A stretch of 37,996 nt of DNA from a bacterium (GCA_021836725.1 JAKBHL010000008.1:1-37996); one strand, 5' to 3'; numbered from the stretch's first letter, positions 20,101-27,118 are shown. Numbers and translations: made by a program. The notes: generated by a model not told the origin, from the sequence alone.

Positions 20101-20350
20101 CATAGGTGCGCATGTTCTCCCGTGCAAACTCCTCATCGTATTTCGGTTCGCCTATTTCAAAACCCTCGAACTTAAGCTCGAATTTCTTTCCCGAATAATC
20201 GGTAACCGGAGAAAACTCCTTAAAGAGCTCCGCGAGGCCGTCTTTGAGAAGCCACTCAAACGAGCTGCGCTGGTGCCCGACAAGGTCCGGGAACGGCACG
20301 CGCGGCGCCTGATAGGCACCGAAAGTCTTCTGGACGAGGTTTTTTTGCAT
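17174..20350 (-). CDS. rpoB: RNA polymerase subunit beta
   Basis: 1058 aa from the ATG at 20350 (MQKNLVQKTFGAYQ). A 46-residue upstream extension is open but unlike the family and is rejected. Hallmarks are the fork/rifampicin region QLSQFMDQQNILAEL and FSALGPGGLTRERAGFEV, the motif GDKLSGRHGNKGVI near residue 822, and the C-terminal QQPLGGKAQNGGQRFGEMEV. In the rifampicin cluster the E. coli His526 and Arg529 positions read Asn and Thr. It heads the rpoB-rpoC-dnaG-rpoD operon. Genes rplJ and rplL, usually just upstream, are not here. Confidence 0.97.
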   Translation of the reverse strand: MQKNLVQKTFGAYQAPRVPFPDLVGHQRSSFEWLLKDGLAELFKEFSPVTDYSGKKFELKFEGFEIGEPKYDEEFARENMRTYEAPIRTTVTLVNKTLGSEKSQEIFLTDMPMMTPHGSFIVSGVERAIVPQLARSFGAFFVSELIRGKPFFGAKIIPLRGVWIEIDSEADGAIFVKIDRKRKFPITELLTVFGGGVGEATLKHFAKDPLAQAAIQATLAHDEAKSVEEAYIEIHRRMRDGDLATPENAKNFVQSLFSAERYDLGKVGRHRLNARFELPTSEKALGKRTLTLTDFVHIISEITKLNADPSARPDDIDHLGFRRVRFVGELLQARMRVGMSRMKRNIQDRMSTIESETTLPMALVNPRPFHASVHEFFTANQLSQFMDQQNILAELENMRTFSALGPGGLTRERAGFEVRDVHPSHYGRLCPIHTPEGQNIGLILHMATHARTNDFGVIETPYVRVKNGKVTGDVVHLNALDEELEVIAHGATKLDESSRIVSDFVEARHKGDPVIVARDAITLMDASTFQMFSIATSLIPFVNHDDANRALMGSNMQKQATPVLIPEAPLVATGIEAHAARNTGRLVLAEEAGEVTQVDARKVIVKNKDGKPKEYHLQGLTQTNQNSAFMQRPSVRLGDKVKKGDVLADNSSTDQGQLALGQNVRVAFMSWNGANYEDAIVISERLVEDAKFTTVHIEDFECVVRDTKLGPETTTHDIPNVGEMRLKNLDEEGIIRIGAEVRSGDILVGKVTPKGETQLTPEERLLRSIFGDKAKDVKDTSLRMEGGKRGRVIGVRIFSREKGDQLESGIIKKILVTVAQVRNVSVGDKLSGRHGNKGVISRVLPVEDMPYDKDGNPVDLLLTPLGVPSRMNLGQILEMHLGLAAHTLGYQAIVPPFAGATADEIRDELEAAGFSRGGKMQLYDGRSGEAFAQAIAVGYMYILKLHHMVEDKIHMRSIGPYSLITQQPLGGKAQNGGQRFGEMEVWALLGYGAAYTLREMLTIKSDDIQGRSAAFDAIVKGEAISHTGTPASFAVLTNQIRGLALDVEPLNLPPDAEA

Positions 20351-20459
20351 GTGAGCGTGGCGTGAAGTAATAAGATTTGCTTGCGAGTTTCCTCCCTGCG
20401 CTTGCCTCACGAATGATTGCTGACATGCATTCGATTCGGCTTCGCTTGGTAGCGAACAA

Positions 20460-20488
20460 GATATATAAATGCGAACGCACGGACGCAA
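20460..20488 (-). promoter_or_regulatory. Candidate promoter of the rpoB operon
   Basis: On minus, TTGCGT (20483-20488) and TATATC (20460-20465) are 17 bp apart, giving a leader of about 100 nt. A GGAC/GTCC stem-loop overlaps the -35 box. The rest of the 20351-20622 gap holds a GC-rich imperfect hairpin near 20588-20610 and no gene. Confidence 0.5.
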
Positions 20489-20622
20489 GTCCGCTGTCGC
20501 TATGCGCTCTTTCGGTTCCCGTATTAATCTTTATGCCCCGCGCCCTCCGTTACTCACTCGTATCTGATGGCCCCACTGTATCAGGCCGCCTCCCCTATGG
20601 CAAGGGGCCCTGGGGATAAATA

Positions 20623-21303
20623 TCAGCGCCGCGCGCGCCAGGCGTCGATGTTCGCGTGGTGACCGGTCTGAAGGACGTTCGGAACGCGGTAGTTCTTCTT
20701 TTTATATAAGATGGTTTCGGGGCGGGTGTAGACCGCGCGGGAGGCGATGCGGCGCTCTTCTACCGAGGCGTCTTTGCCGAGGGCGCCCGGCAGCCGGCGC
20801 GTGACTGCATCGACAAGAGCGAGCGCCGGCACTTCAGCGCCGGTGTAGACTGCTTCCCCGATCGCGAACTCTTTCAGCGGCGCGAGCGTTTTGAGGATTT
20901 TTTTCGCCCGTTCATCTATGCCCTCATACCGTCCGCATACCAAGATAACATCTTGGTATTTCGCGAGGGCGTCGGCGTCTTTATTGGTGAATTGTTTGCC
21001 CGACGGCGAGAACCAGACGATCACGGGCTTGCGAGGCGTCTTACCGTTCCCTCGTCGCGGACTCCTCGGGATCCGCAATGCCCGTTGAACAGCATGGACA
21101 ACGGGCATTGCGGACATTACCATCCCGGGGCCCCCGCCATAGGGACGCTCGTCGACCTTTCCCCACTTATTGTCGACGAAGTCGCGCGGGTTTTGATACG
21201 CTACTGAAATCTTCTTCTCTTTGCGCGCGCGGCCGATGATGGACGCCGAAAGGTACGCGTCGCATGCGTCAGAAAAAAGGGTGATGAGATGAAATCGTAA
21301 CAT
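20623..21303 (-). CDS. trmD: tRNA (guanine-37-N1)-methyltransferase TrmD
   Basis: 226 aa from MLRFHLITLF at 21303; upstream residues are encoded by the palindromic element and are rejected. TrmD makes m1G37, which prevents frameshifting. The substrate region DERPYGGGPGMVM and the trefoil-knot SAM site are visible: VCGRYEGIDER, then FAIGEAVYTGAEVPALALVD. Before the strand VIVWFSPSGK the chain is about 10 residues longer than usual, and this is where a perfect 15-bp inverted repeat lies in the DNA. It is last in the order rpsP-khpA-trmD. Genes rimM and rplS, common in this cluster, are absent. Confidence 0.93.
   Translation of the reverse strand: MLRFHLITLFSDACDAYLSASIIGRARKEKKISVAYQNPRDFVDNKWGKVDERPYGGGPGMVMSAMPVVHAVQRALRIPRSPRRGNGKTPRKPVIVWFSPSGKQFTNKDADALAKYQDVILVCGRYEGIDERAKKILKTLAPLKEFAIGEAVYTGAEVPALALVDAVTRRLPGALGKDASVEERRIASRAVYTRPETILYKKKNYRVPNVLQTGHHANIDAWRARR
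21073..21113 (-). repeat. Perfect palindrome inside trmD
   Basis: Arms 21073-21087 and 21099-21113 are perfectly complementary (15 bp) around an 11-nt loop, within the trmD coding frame. They encode the extra segment around AMPVVHAVQRALRIP. It does not share the family 1 core. Confidence 0.7.
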
Positions 21304-21315
21304 TGATGTGAGTGA

Positions 21316-21420
21316 CGGAAGGCGGGGTAATTTTTGAGGCTCTCGGAGCGCGTCGGCGCGAGAGCGAGCCGATTTTTCAGCAGAAAAATACGGCGTACTC
21401 AAAAATTACCCCGCCTTCCG
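21316..21420 (+). repeat. Palindromic element family 1, copy between khpA and trmD
   Basis: Perfect 23-bp arms (21316-21338 and 21398-21420) enclose the core with CGGAGCGCGTCGGCGCGAG and the hairpin ATTTTT-CAGCAG-AAAAAT. The total of 105 bp equals the length of the prmC copy. It fills almost the whole gap between khpA and trmD and ends 2 bp before the khpA stop codon. Confidence 0.85.
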
Positions 21421-21421
21421 C

Positions 21422-21745
21422 CTATGCGCCCAGTTCGTCAATGACTTCGTCAACGGTCTTTGCCGCAGGTTCGTTTGCGCCCTCCGGCGCGTGCTTGCCG
21501 CCGACCGGCTCATTTATCTTAAGGTTTACGCGCGCATTCCCTTTCATCCCGATAACGCGCAGCAGGATGCGCAGCGCCTCGGCGGTCTTGCCGCTCTTGC
21601 CGATAATCTTGCCCATATCCTCCGGATGCACCGTGAGCGTGAGCAGGACGCCCATCTGGTCGATGGTACGGGTGGTCTCAACCGATTCGGGGTGAGCGGC
21701 GAGCGCCTTTACTGCGTATTCGAGAAATGCCTGATCTGGTTCCAT
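21422..21745 (-). CDS. khpA: KH-domain RNA-binding protein KhpA (YlqC-like)
   Basis: 107 aa from MEPDQAFLEYAVKAL at 21745. One KH domain is present with the GxxG loop in GKIIGKSGKTAEALR, about residues 47-60. The tail after the domain (about 25 residues) is longer than in short KhpA proteins. KhpA binds RNA, often as a pair with KhpB, and affects cell division and mRNA control in Gram-positives. The position between rpsP and trmD is the conserved one for this gene. A TGC-TACCAT box 6 nt before the ATG suggests its own leaderless transcript. Confidence 0.9.
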   Translation of the reverse strand: MEPDQAFLEYAVKALAAHPESVETTRTIDQMGVLLTLTVHPEDMGKIIGKSGKTAEALRILLRVIGMKGNARVNLKINEPVGGKHAPEGANEPAAKTVDEVIDELGA

Positions 21746-21751
21746 GGGGGT

Positions 21752-21760
21752 ATGGTAGCA
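21752..21760 (-). promoter_or_regulatory. Extended -10 box of khpA, leaderless type
   Basis: On minus, TGC-TACCAT ends 6 nt before the ATG at 21745. Confidence 0.5.
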
Positions 21761-21780
21761 TCGCGCGCTCGGCGCGCGCA

Positions 21781-22221
21781 TTACGCCGCGGGCGTCTCTT
21801 CCGGAGCCTCTTCGGCTGCCGGGACTTCCGCGGGCGATTCCTCCGCAGCCGCGGCGGTTTCTGCGGCAATCTCGGCTTCGGTCGGTGCGGATACCGCTTC
21901 TGCCGCGGATGCGCTCGCGGGCGCAGCGGGAGCATCCTCTTTCTTTTGCGAAGTCTTCTTCGGGAGCACGTTTATCTTCTTCCCTTCGATGATGCCCTTG
22001 CTCACAAGAAGGTTATGGATGGAACCGGTCGGCTGAGCGCCCTTGGCGATCCATGCTTTCACGCGCGCCTCGTCGAGAGTAAGCGCTTTGCTCTTCGGGT
22101 TGTAGGTGCCGAGCAATTCGGTGATGCCGCCGGCTTTGGCGGCGCGCGCCTTCTCTAAAAGCACAATGCGAAATGCCGGGGCATTGCTCCGGCCGATGCG
22201 CTGGAATCGGATCATCAACAT
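21781..22221 (-). CDS. rpsP: Ribosomal protein S16 with long acidic tail
   Basis: 146 aa. The S16 domain is the first 85 residues: MLMIRFQRIGRSNAPAFRIV, then LLGTYNPKSKALTLDEARV and IAKGAQPTGSIHNLL. It binds 16S rRNA in the small subunit. After about residue 92 there is a low-complexity Ala/Glu/Pro/Ser tail of some 55 residues with no recognisable fold. The leaderless -10 box fits the ATG at 22221 (MLM); the second ATG at 22215 is possible. It begins the rpsP-khpA-trmD group. Confidence 0.95.
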   Translation of the reverse strand: MLMIRFQRIGRSNAPAFRIVLLEKARAAKAGGITELLGTYNPKSKALTLDEARVKAWIAKGAQPTGSIHNLLVSKGIIEGKKINVLPKKTSQKKEDAPAAPASASAAEAVSAPTEAEIAAETAAAAEESPAEVPAAEEAPEETPAA

Positions 22222-22228
22222 GAAGGCG

Positions 22229-22237
22229 ACTATAGCA
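22229..22237 (-). promoter_or_regulatory. Extended -10 box of rpsP, leaderless type
   Basis: On minus, TGC-TATAGT ends 7 nt before the ATG at 22221. It lies back to back with the rnr box in a 47-bp divergent gap. Confidence 0.6.
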
Positions 22238-22252
22238 GAAGCCGAGTTATAT

Positions 22253-22261
22253 TGCTAGAGT
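22253..22261 (+). promoter_or_regulatory. Extended -10 box of rnr, leaderless type
   Basis: TGC-TAGAGT ends 7 nt before the ATG at 22269. No ribosome site is present. Confidence 0.55.
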
Positions 22262-22268
22262 AGCTCAA

Positions 22269-24227
22269 ATGGCAGGCGCACACCTCTACGAAGGTCCGAT
22301 AACGATGACCCGGAAAGGCTTCGGTTTCTTCTCCGTCGGCGAAGAAGGCGAGGATCTCCTCATACCGCCGCAGTGGACGGGCCACGCGCTCGCGGGCGAT
22401 ATCGTGAAGATAGAGCCTGCGGGCATGTACCGCGATCCCTCGGGCCGGATGCCCGCGCGGGCGGCCGGGAAAGTGGTTGAAATAATTTCAAGGGCGCGAG
22501 AGACCTTTGTTGGCGCTCTGGTCGAAGAAAACGGGGAAACGCTTCTTGCGAGCGACTACAAAAAAATGTATGTGCCGGTGGCGGTGCGCGACGCGAAAGG
22601 CGCGCAACTCGGGTACAAAGTGCTGGTGCGCATGAAGGGGTGGGAGGCGGACGCACCGTATCCCTGGGGCGTCGTCGAAGAGATCATCGGGAAAGCGGGC
22701 GTGCACGAGACCGAGATGCGGGCGCTCGCCCTGGGTCAGGGATTCTCAAGCGACTTCCCTCCTGGCGTCGAGAAAGACGCCGCATATCTTACAGAACACG
22801 GGAGAGCGATGCTCGCGGAGGAGGCGGCGCGCGAAGGCACTACCGGCGCGCGCCGCGATTTCCGCAACGCGCCGACGTGCACCATCGACCCCGCCGATGC
22901 AAAGGATTTTGACGATGCGCTCTCGGTGCGCAAGCTCGATGACGGGACCGTCGAGGTCGGCGTGCATATCGCCGATGTTTCTTTTTTTGTACGGCCCGGA
23001 AGCGCGCTCGATACCGAAGCGCGGGGACGCGCGACGAGCGTGTACCTCGTTGATCGGACCATCCCGATGCTCCCCGAGATCCTCTCCAATGATCTCTGCT
23101 CGCTCAATCCCGACCAGGATCGTCTCGCGGTTTCCGCCGTATTCACGCTCGACGCCGAGGCGAACATCATTGCTGAATGGTTCGGCGAAACGGTCATTCA
23201 CTCGGACAAGAGGTTTACCTATGAGGGCGCACAGGAAGTGCTCGACGCGGGTAGCGGCACGATGCATGATGAGCTTTCCCTCCTCTTTGATCTTTCGAAA
23301 AAGATCCGTGCGCGGCGCCAGGCAAAAGGCGCTATTGAGTTTGATACTCCGGAGGTAAAAGTGAAGCTCGACGAACACGGCGCGCCGATCGCGATAACGC
23401 TCAAGGAGCGCAAGGCGACGAATCTCCTCATCGAGGACTTCATGCTGCTCGCGAACGAGGCGGTCGCGAAACACCTCGCCAAGCTTACGAAAAACGGCGG
23501 GCCGCATTTCTCTTCGCTGTATCGTATCCATGCTACGCCGGACGCCGACCGCATCGAGAATCTCGCGAATCTCCTGCGCGTCATGGGCTATCACCTGAAG
23601 ATGACGGGCGGCAACGTGACGGGCACGGAGTTGAACAAGCTCCTTGAGGCGGTAAAGGGGAAGCCCGAAGAGTACCTCGTAAAAACGGCGACGTTGCGCT
23701 CGATGAGCAAGGCCGTGTACGCGACGCGCAACATCGGCCATTTCGGGCTCGCGTTCGAGTACTACACGCATTTCACCTCCCCTATCCGCCGCTACCCCGA
23801 CCTCGTCATCCACCGGCTCATAAAAGCGCATGCGGGCGGCGCGCCCATAACCGCCGTAGAAATGCGGGAATTCGATTCGCTCGCGCTCCATGCTTCCGAG
23901 CGCGAAGTCGCGGCCTCCGATGCCGAGCGCGACTCGATCAAAATGAAGCAGGTGGAGTTCCTCGCGCTTCGTATCGGCGAGGAGTTCGACGCCGTCATTT
24001 CAGGAGTCACCGAACGCGGCCTCTACGTCGAAGAGCAGACGACGCACGCCGACGGCATGATCCGCATTCACGACGTCGGCGACGATTATTTCGAATATGA
24101 CGAAAAGCATTACCGGCTCCTCGGCCGCAGAACTCGCAAGAGCTATCGCCTCGGCGACCCGATTCGAGTCCGCCTTTCCGCCGCCCGCGTCGCCGAAAAA
24201 GAGCTCGATTTCGTACCTGTCGTCTAG
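22269..24227 (+). CDS. rnr: RNase R-type 3'-5' exoribonuclease
   Basis: 652 aa. It degrades structured RNA from the 3' end. Domains in order are a cold-shock OB domain (GFGFFSVGEEGEDLLIP), a second OB domain, the RNB catalytic core and a C-terminal S1 domain. The core has DPADAKDFDDAL near residue 207 and the signature HFTSPIRRYPDLVIHRLI near 502. The S1 domain contains GVTERGLYVEEQTTHADGMI. It diverges from rpsP and converges on smc. Confidence 0.95.
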   Translation: MAGAHLYEGPITMTRKGFGFFSVGEEGEDLLIPPQWTGHALAGDIVKIEPAGMYRDPSGRMPARAAGKVVEIISRARETFVGALVEENGETLLASDYKKMYVPVAVRDAKGAQLGYKVLVRMKGWEADAPYPWGVVEEIIGKAGVHETEMRALALGQGFSSDFPPGVEKDAAYLTEHGRAMLAEEAAREGTTGARRDFRNAPTCTIDPADAKDFDDALSVRKLDDGTVEVGVHIADVSFFVRPGSALDTEARGRATSVYLVDRTIPMLPEILSNDLCSLNPDQDRLAVSAVFTLDAEANIIAEWFGETVIHSDKRFTYEGAQEVLDAGSGTMHDELSLLFDLSKKIRARRQAKGAIEFDTPEVKVKLDEHGAPIAITLKERKATNLLIEDFMLLANEAVAKHLAKLTKNGGPHFSSLYRIHATPDADRIENLANLLRVMGYHLKMTGGNVTGTELNKLLEAVKGKPEEYLVKTATLRSMSKAVYATRNIGHFGLAFEYYTHFTSPIRRYPDLVIHRLIKAHAGGAPITAVEMREFDSLALHASEREVAASDAERDSIKMKQVEFLALRIGEEFDAVISGVTERGLYVEEQTTHADGMIRIHDVGDDYFEYDEKHYRLLGRRTRKSYRLGDPIRVRLSAARVAEKELDFVPVV

Positions 24228-24243
24228 GTATGAAGGGGCCCGA

Positions 24244-24266
24244 TTTTAAATGTTAAACATTTAAAA
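24244..24266. other. AT-rich perfect palindrome between convergent rnr and smc
   Basis: 11-bp arms TTTTAAATGTT / AACATTTAAAA around one A. It is a striking AT island in GC-rich DNA and fills the 51-bp gap. It could be a weak bidirectional terminator or a protein site. Confidence 0.4.
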
Positions 24267-24278
24267 CATCGGCTTTGT

Positions 24279-26486
24279 TCATTTCGCCACGGCGACCGCT
24301 TCGTCAAATTTGACTGAGAGCAGCTTCGATACGCCGTCGCCGCCCATGGTGACGCCATAGAGGATACCTGCGCGGCTCATGGTCTCGCGGTTATGCGTAA
24401 TGACGATGAGCTGCGATTTCTGCGCGAGGTTCTCGATCATGTCGCCGTAGCGCCGGCTATTCGCTTCATCGAGGGCCGCATCGGTCTCATCCAGTATCAA
24501 AAATGGCGGCGGGTTCACCTGGCTCATGGCGAAAATGAGGGCGATGCTCGTGAGCGCGCGCTCTCCGCCTGAAAGCTGCATGAGGGAGCGTACTTTTTTC
24601 TTCGGCAGGTTGACGACGATCTCTATGCCGGGCCTCTCCTTTTCTTTGGGCATTCCCTCGTCGAGGGATTCTTCAAGATCCTCGCCTTCGGGCTCGACCT
24701 CCGGCTCTTCAAGAGCGAGCCGCGCGCCGCCGCCGCCGAACATGAGCGCGAAATATTCGCCAAGCGAAGCGTTGACCTGAGCGAGTCCGGCGGTGAAATG
24801 TTTCGCGAGCTCCGTTTCAAGATCGACGATGAGCGCGCGCAGGCCCGCGGCTGACGCGGCGAGATCGTCGAGCTCGCGCGCGAGGAATGCCTCGCGCTCC
24901 GATACTTCCTTATGCTCCTGTCGGATGTCCTCGCCGGTTCCTCCCGCTTCCTCAAGACGGATTTTTATGCGTTCGAGAGAGCGTTTGCGTTCTTCTTGCA
25001 CGCGCCGCTCTTCGGCGGGAAGCGCGGGCAGAGGCTCGTAGGAAAGCACGGCGGCGCCGGCAAGCGCGAGTGCTTCCGCCTTGTCGCGCTCGAGCTCTTC
25101 GGTGAGGAAACCGAGTGCGCGTTCGCGCGCGTCGCTTTTTGCGACCATGCTTTCCTCATGCGCTTTTGCTTGCGCGAGATCGAGTATGCGGCGATGCAGC
25201 TCCTTGCCGGTCTCGTCGTGCGCGGTCAGATCTTCGCGCGCGCGCGCGAGCGCCGATTTCGCCCGTTCGAGCTCCTCGGCGAGCGCGGAATCTTTACCGA
25301 GGAGCTCCGTACGTTCGTTCTCGAGCGCGTATGCGGCGTGCTCTTCTTCCGCGAGCAGGTCGTCGGCCGGCGCGATGAAACGGTCGACGAACGCGCGTAC
25401 CGCTCCGTGAAGCGCGTGTAATGCGGCACGAGCGGCTTCGAGGGTGTCTGCACGCACCGCCTGTTTTTCAGTCTCTTCCGCAAGAGCGCTGAGGGCTTCG
25501 CGCGGCACTTTTGCGTAGGGATCATTCACGACCTTGACGCTGCGCTGCTTGGCGGCGGCAAGCGATCCTTCGACGCGTCCGATCTCGCGCGAGAGGACGC
25601 TGCGCGTGCCCAGAAGACGTTCGACGTCCGTCTCCGCCTTACGTACCGTTTCGAGACGTTTCGCGCCTTCGGCGTCGCCTGTCGCCCGCTCCTCGATACG
25701 GGAAAGTTCTGCGGTCGCATCTGCAAGCCGTGCAGCCGCGTCTTTCTTTTCTTCGGCGATGGCGCGCTTCTCTTGCTCGAGAAAAGCGTCCTCGATCGCA
25801 AAATACGTCTGGCAAGCGCTCGTAAGGGTATCCCGGAGCGCCTGCGCGCGCTCGAGTTTCTTTACCTGGCTTTCGAGGAAGCGCAGATGTGGCGCAAGTT
25901 CCCGCCGGAGCGAATTCACCTGGGCGATATTGTCCTCGGTTTTCAGGAGTTTCTTCTCCGCTTCCTGCTTTTTGAATTCGTACACCCTGAGGCCGAGCGC
26001 GTCCTCGAGCATCGCGCGCCGGTCGCGCGGCGAGGCGAGCAATATCCGATCCGCCTCGCCTTGGGAAATGATATGGTGGCTCGTCTCGCCGATGTTTGCG
26101 CCGGCCAAAAGTTCCTCGATATCGCGCAAGCGCACGCGCGAACCGTTGATGGAGTATTCGCTCGTGCCGTCGCGGAAAGCCGCGCGCTCTATGATCACTT
26201 CATCGAAATCGATCTTGAAGATGCGGCGGGAGTTGTCAAACACGATGGCGACCGACGCGCGCATCAGGCGGGGCATTGAGTGAGAACCGCCCCAAATGAG
26301 ATCTTCGGCGCGCTTGCCGCGCATGCTTTTCATCGACTGTTCGCCGAGCGCGAAGCGAAACGCCTCGGCGACATTGCTCTTGCCGGAACCATTCGGTCCC
26401 ACGATCGCCGTGGTCACACTCGAAAAATTCAAGACGGTTTTCTTGGCAAAGGATTTGAAACCGACGATTTCGAGCCGTTTGAGCAT
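24279..26486 (-). CDS. smc: Short SMC-family ATPase, apparently without a hinge
   Basis: 735 aa, against about 1150-1200 for bacterial SMC. Both ATPase halves are complete: Walker A VGPNGSGKSN at residues 30-39, the N-terminal head with Q-loop region TSHHIISQGEAD, the signature LSGGERAL near 637, and Walker B FLILDETDAALD near 661. Between them lie about 400 residues of coiled coil rich in Ala, Glu, Arg and Leu. I cannot find the globular hinge with its Gly motifs; the midpoint (around 310-350) reads SVKVVNDPYAKVPREAL. The likely role is chromosome organisation or repair. In many bacteria smc follows rnc directly; here two small-gene cassettes separate them. Confidence 0.9.
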   Translation of the reverse strand: MLKRLEIVGFKSFAKKTVLNFSSVTTAIVGPNGSGKSNVAEAFRFALGEQSMKSMRGKRAEDLIWGGSHSMPRLMRASVAIVFDNSRRIFKIDFDEVIIERAAFRDGTSEYSINGSRVRLRDIEELLAGANIGETSHHIISQGEADRILLASPRDRRAMLEDALGLRVYEFKKQEAEKKLLKTEDNIAQVNSLRRELAPHLRFLESQVKKLERAQALRDTLTSACQTYFAIEDAFLEQEKRAIAEEKKDAAARLADATAELSRIEERATGDAEGAKRLETVRKAETDVERLLGTRSVLSREIGRVEGSLAAAKQRSVKVVNDPYAKVPREALSALAEETEKQAVRADTLEAARAALHALHGAVRAFVDRFIAPADDLLAEEEHAAYALENERTELLGKDSALAEELERAKSALARAREDLTAHDETGKELHRRILDLAQAKAHEESMVAKSDARERALGFLTEELERDKAEALALAGAAVLSYEPLPALPAEERRVQEERKRSLERIKIRLEEAGGTGEDIRQEHKEVSEREAFLARELDDLAASAAGLRALIVDLETELAKHFTAGLAQVNASLGEYFALMFGGGGARLALEEPEVEPEGEDLEESLDEGMPKEKERPGIEIVVNLPKKKVRSLMQLSGGERALTSIALIFAMSQVNPPPFLILDETDAALDEANSRRYGDMIENLAQKSQLIVITHNRETMSRAGILYGVTMGGDGVSKLLSVKFDEAVAVAK

Positions 26487-26493
26487 CGCTCAA

Positions 26494-26499
26494 AGTATA
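26494..26499 (-). promoter_or_regulatory. -10 box of smc, leaderless type
   Basis: On minus, TATACT ends 7 nt before the ATG at 26486, just after the terminator of the upstream small gene. Confidence 0.55.
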
Positions 26500-26505
26500 A
26501 CGCAT

Positions 26506-26537
26506 AAAAAGAGACAGCCCCCACAAAGTGAGGGCTG
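26506..26537 (-). terminator. Terminator of small membrane gene A
   Basis: 10-bp stem CAGCCCTCAC / GTGGGGGCTG (minus) with a TTT loop, then TCTCTTTTT. Confidence 0.85.
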
Positions 26538-26552
26538 AGTTCCGATCCGTCA

Positions 26553-26768
26553 TCACCAGAGCGGCGGCAGCGAATCGGAAAAGATTCGCCACGTGAGGGC
26601 CGAGAAACCGACAGCGACCGTCACGACGGCGAACGGGAAAGAAACGGGCATCGTTATCACGATGACCAGGCAAGCAAACGCCGTAGCGAATGCGATTGCG
26701 TCCAGTACGCGGACAACCGCGGAAGGCAAAATCTTCCGTATGCGACGAACGATCTTCTTCACGCTCAT
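26553..26768 (-). CDS. Small membrane protein A in the rnc-smc cassette slot
   Basis: 71 aa. A GGAGGAG ribosome site precedes the ATG at 26768. The N terminus is basic (MSVKKIVRRIRK), followed by two hydrophobic helices, about residues 24-40 and 44-60, and the end SLPPLW. It has its own promoter, a leader of about 53 nt and a terminator. Weak alignment with gene B is possible (VLDAIA with VLNAYA, FAVVTVAV with VAMVTIVI, terminal Trp), which suggests distant paralogues. No family or function is recognised. Confidence 0.7.
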   Translation of the reverse strand: MSVKKIVRRIRKILPSAVVRVLDAIAFATAFACLVIVITMPVSFPFAVVTVAVGFSALTWRIFSDSLPPLW

Positions 26769-26827
26769 GACTTACTCTCCTCCTGTAAAATCGAAAACGG
26801 TATGAATCGTTAGGGCTTCTGCGCGAA

Positions 26828-26856
26828 GTACTACGCCTACCAGCCCATCTTGTCAA
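26828..26856 (-). promoter_or_regulatory. Promoter of gene A, with its -35 box in an rnc remnant
   Basis: On minus, TTGACA (26851-26856), 17-bp spacer, TAGTAC (26828-26833). The -35 box comes from the duplicated end of rnc, where the same bases encode Leu-Asp. Confidence 0.7.
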
Positions 26857-27071
26857 GCCCCGCTTCTGCGGGCTTTCTGCTCCGCTTCCTGCTTGCTCTA
26901 CCCCTCCCCGCGGGCTATTTCCTTTTCGCCGAGCGCGAAGCGAAACGCCTCGGCGACATTGCTCTTGCCGGAACCGTTCGGTCCCACGATCGCCGTGGTC
27001 ACACTCGAAAAATTCAAGACGGTTTTCTTGGCAAAGGATTTGAAACCGACGATTTCGAGCCGTTTGAGCAT
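26836..27071 (-). pseudogene. Fusion remnant: smc start joined to rnc end
   Basis: On minus, 26925-27071 repeats the first 49 codons of smc (26340-26486) with one silent difference in 147 bases. It then joins 26836-26932, which repeats the end of rnc (27419-27514) with one insertion and one substitution. The joint lies in the 8-bp word TTCGCCGA present in both parents. The fusion was originally in frame; now a CAG-to-TAG change ends it after 57 residues (26898) and a 1-bp insertion shifts the rest. It keeps the Walker A motif but cannot be a working ATPase. A TACAAT box lies 8 nt before its ATG, so a short peptide might still be made. Confidence 0.9.
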
Positions 27072-27084
27072 TTCTGTTTATTGT

Positions 27085-27118
27085 ACCAAACGAAAACGCC
27101 CTCCCGAAGGAAGGCGTT
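27085..27118 (-). terminator. Terminator of small membrane gene B
   Basis: On minus, AACGCCTTCC / GGAGGGCGTT around a TTCG tetraloop, then TTCGTTTGGT. Confidence 0.75.

Noticed and set aside
20351-20488. 46-residue N-terminal extension of RpoB
   Set aside because: It is unlike RpoB starts and overlaps the predicted promoter; MQKNLVQKTFGAY at 20350 matches the family.
20560-20615. Possible third copy of hairpin family 2 upstream of trmD
   Set aside because: It shares only GGGGATAAAT; the stem and the core order do not match.
20351-20622. tRNA or small RNA gene in the rpoB-trmD gap
   Set aside because: No cloverleaf, CCA end or T-loop sequence could be found on either strand.
21304-21402. 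33-residue N-terminal extension of TrmD
   Set aside because: It is encoded mostly by the palindromic element; MLRFHLITLF is the normal start.
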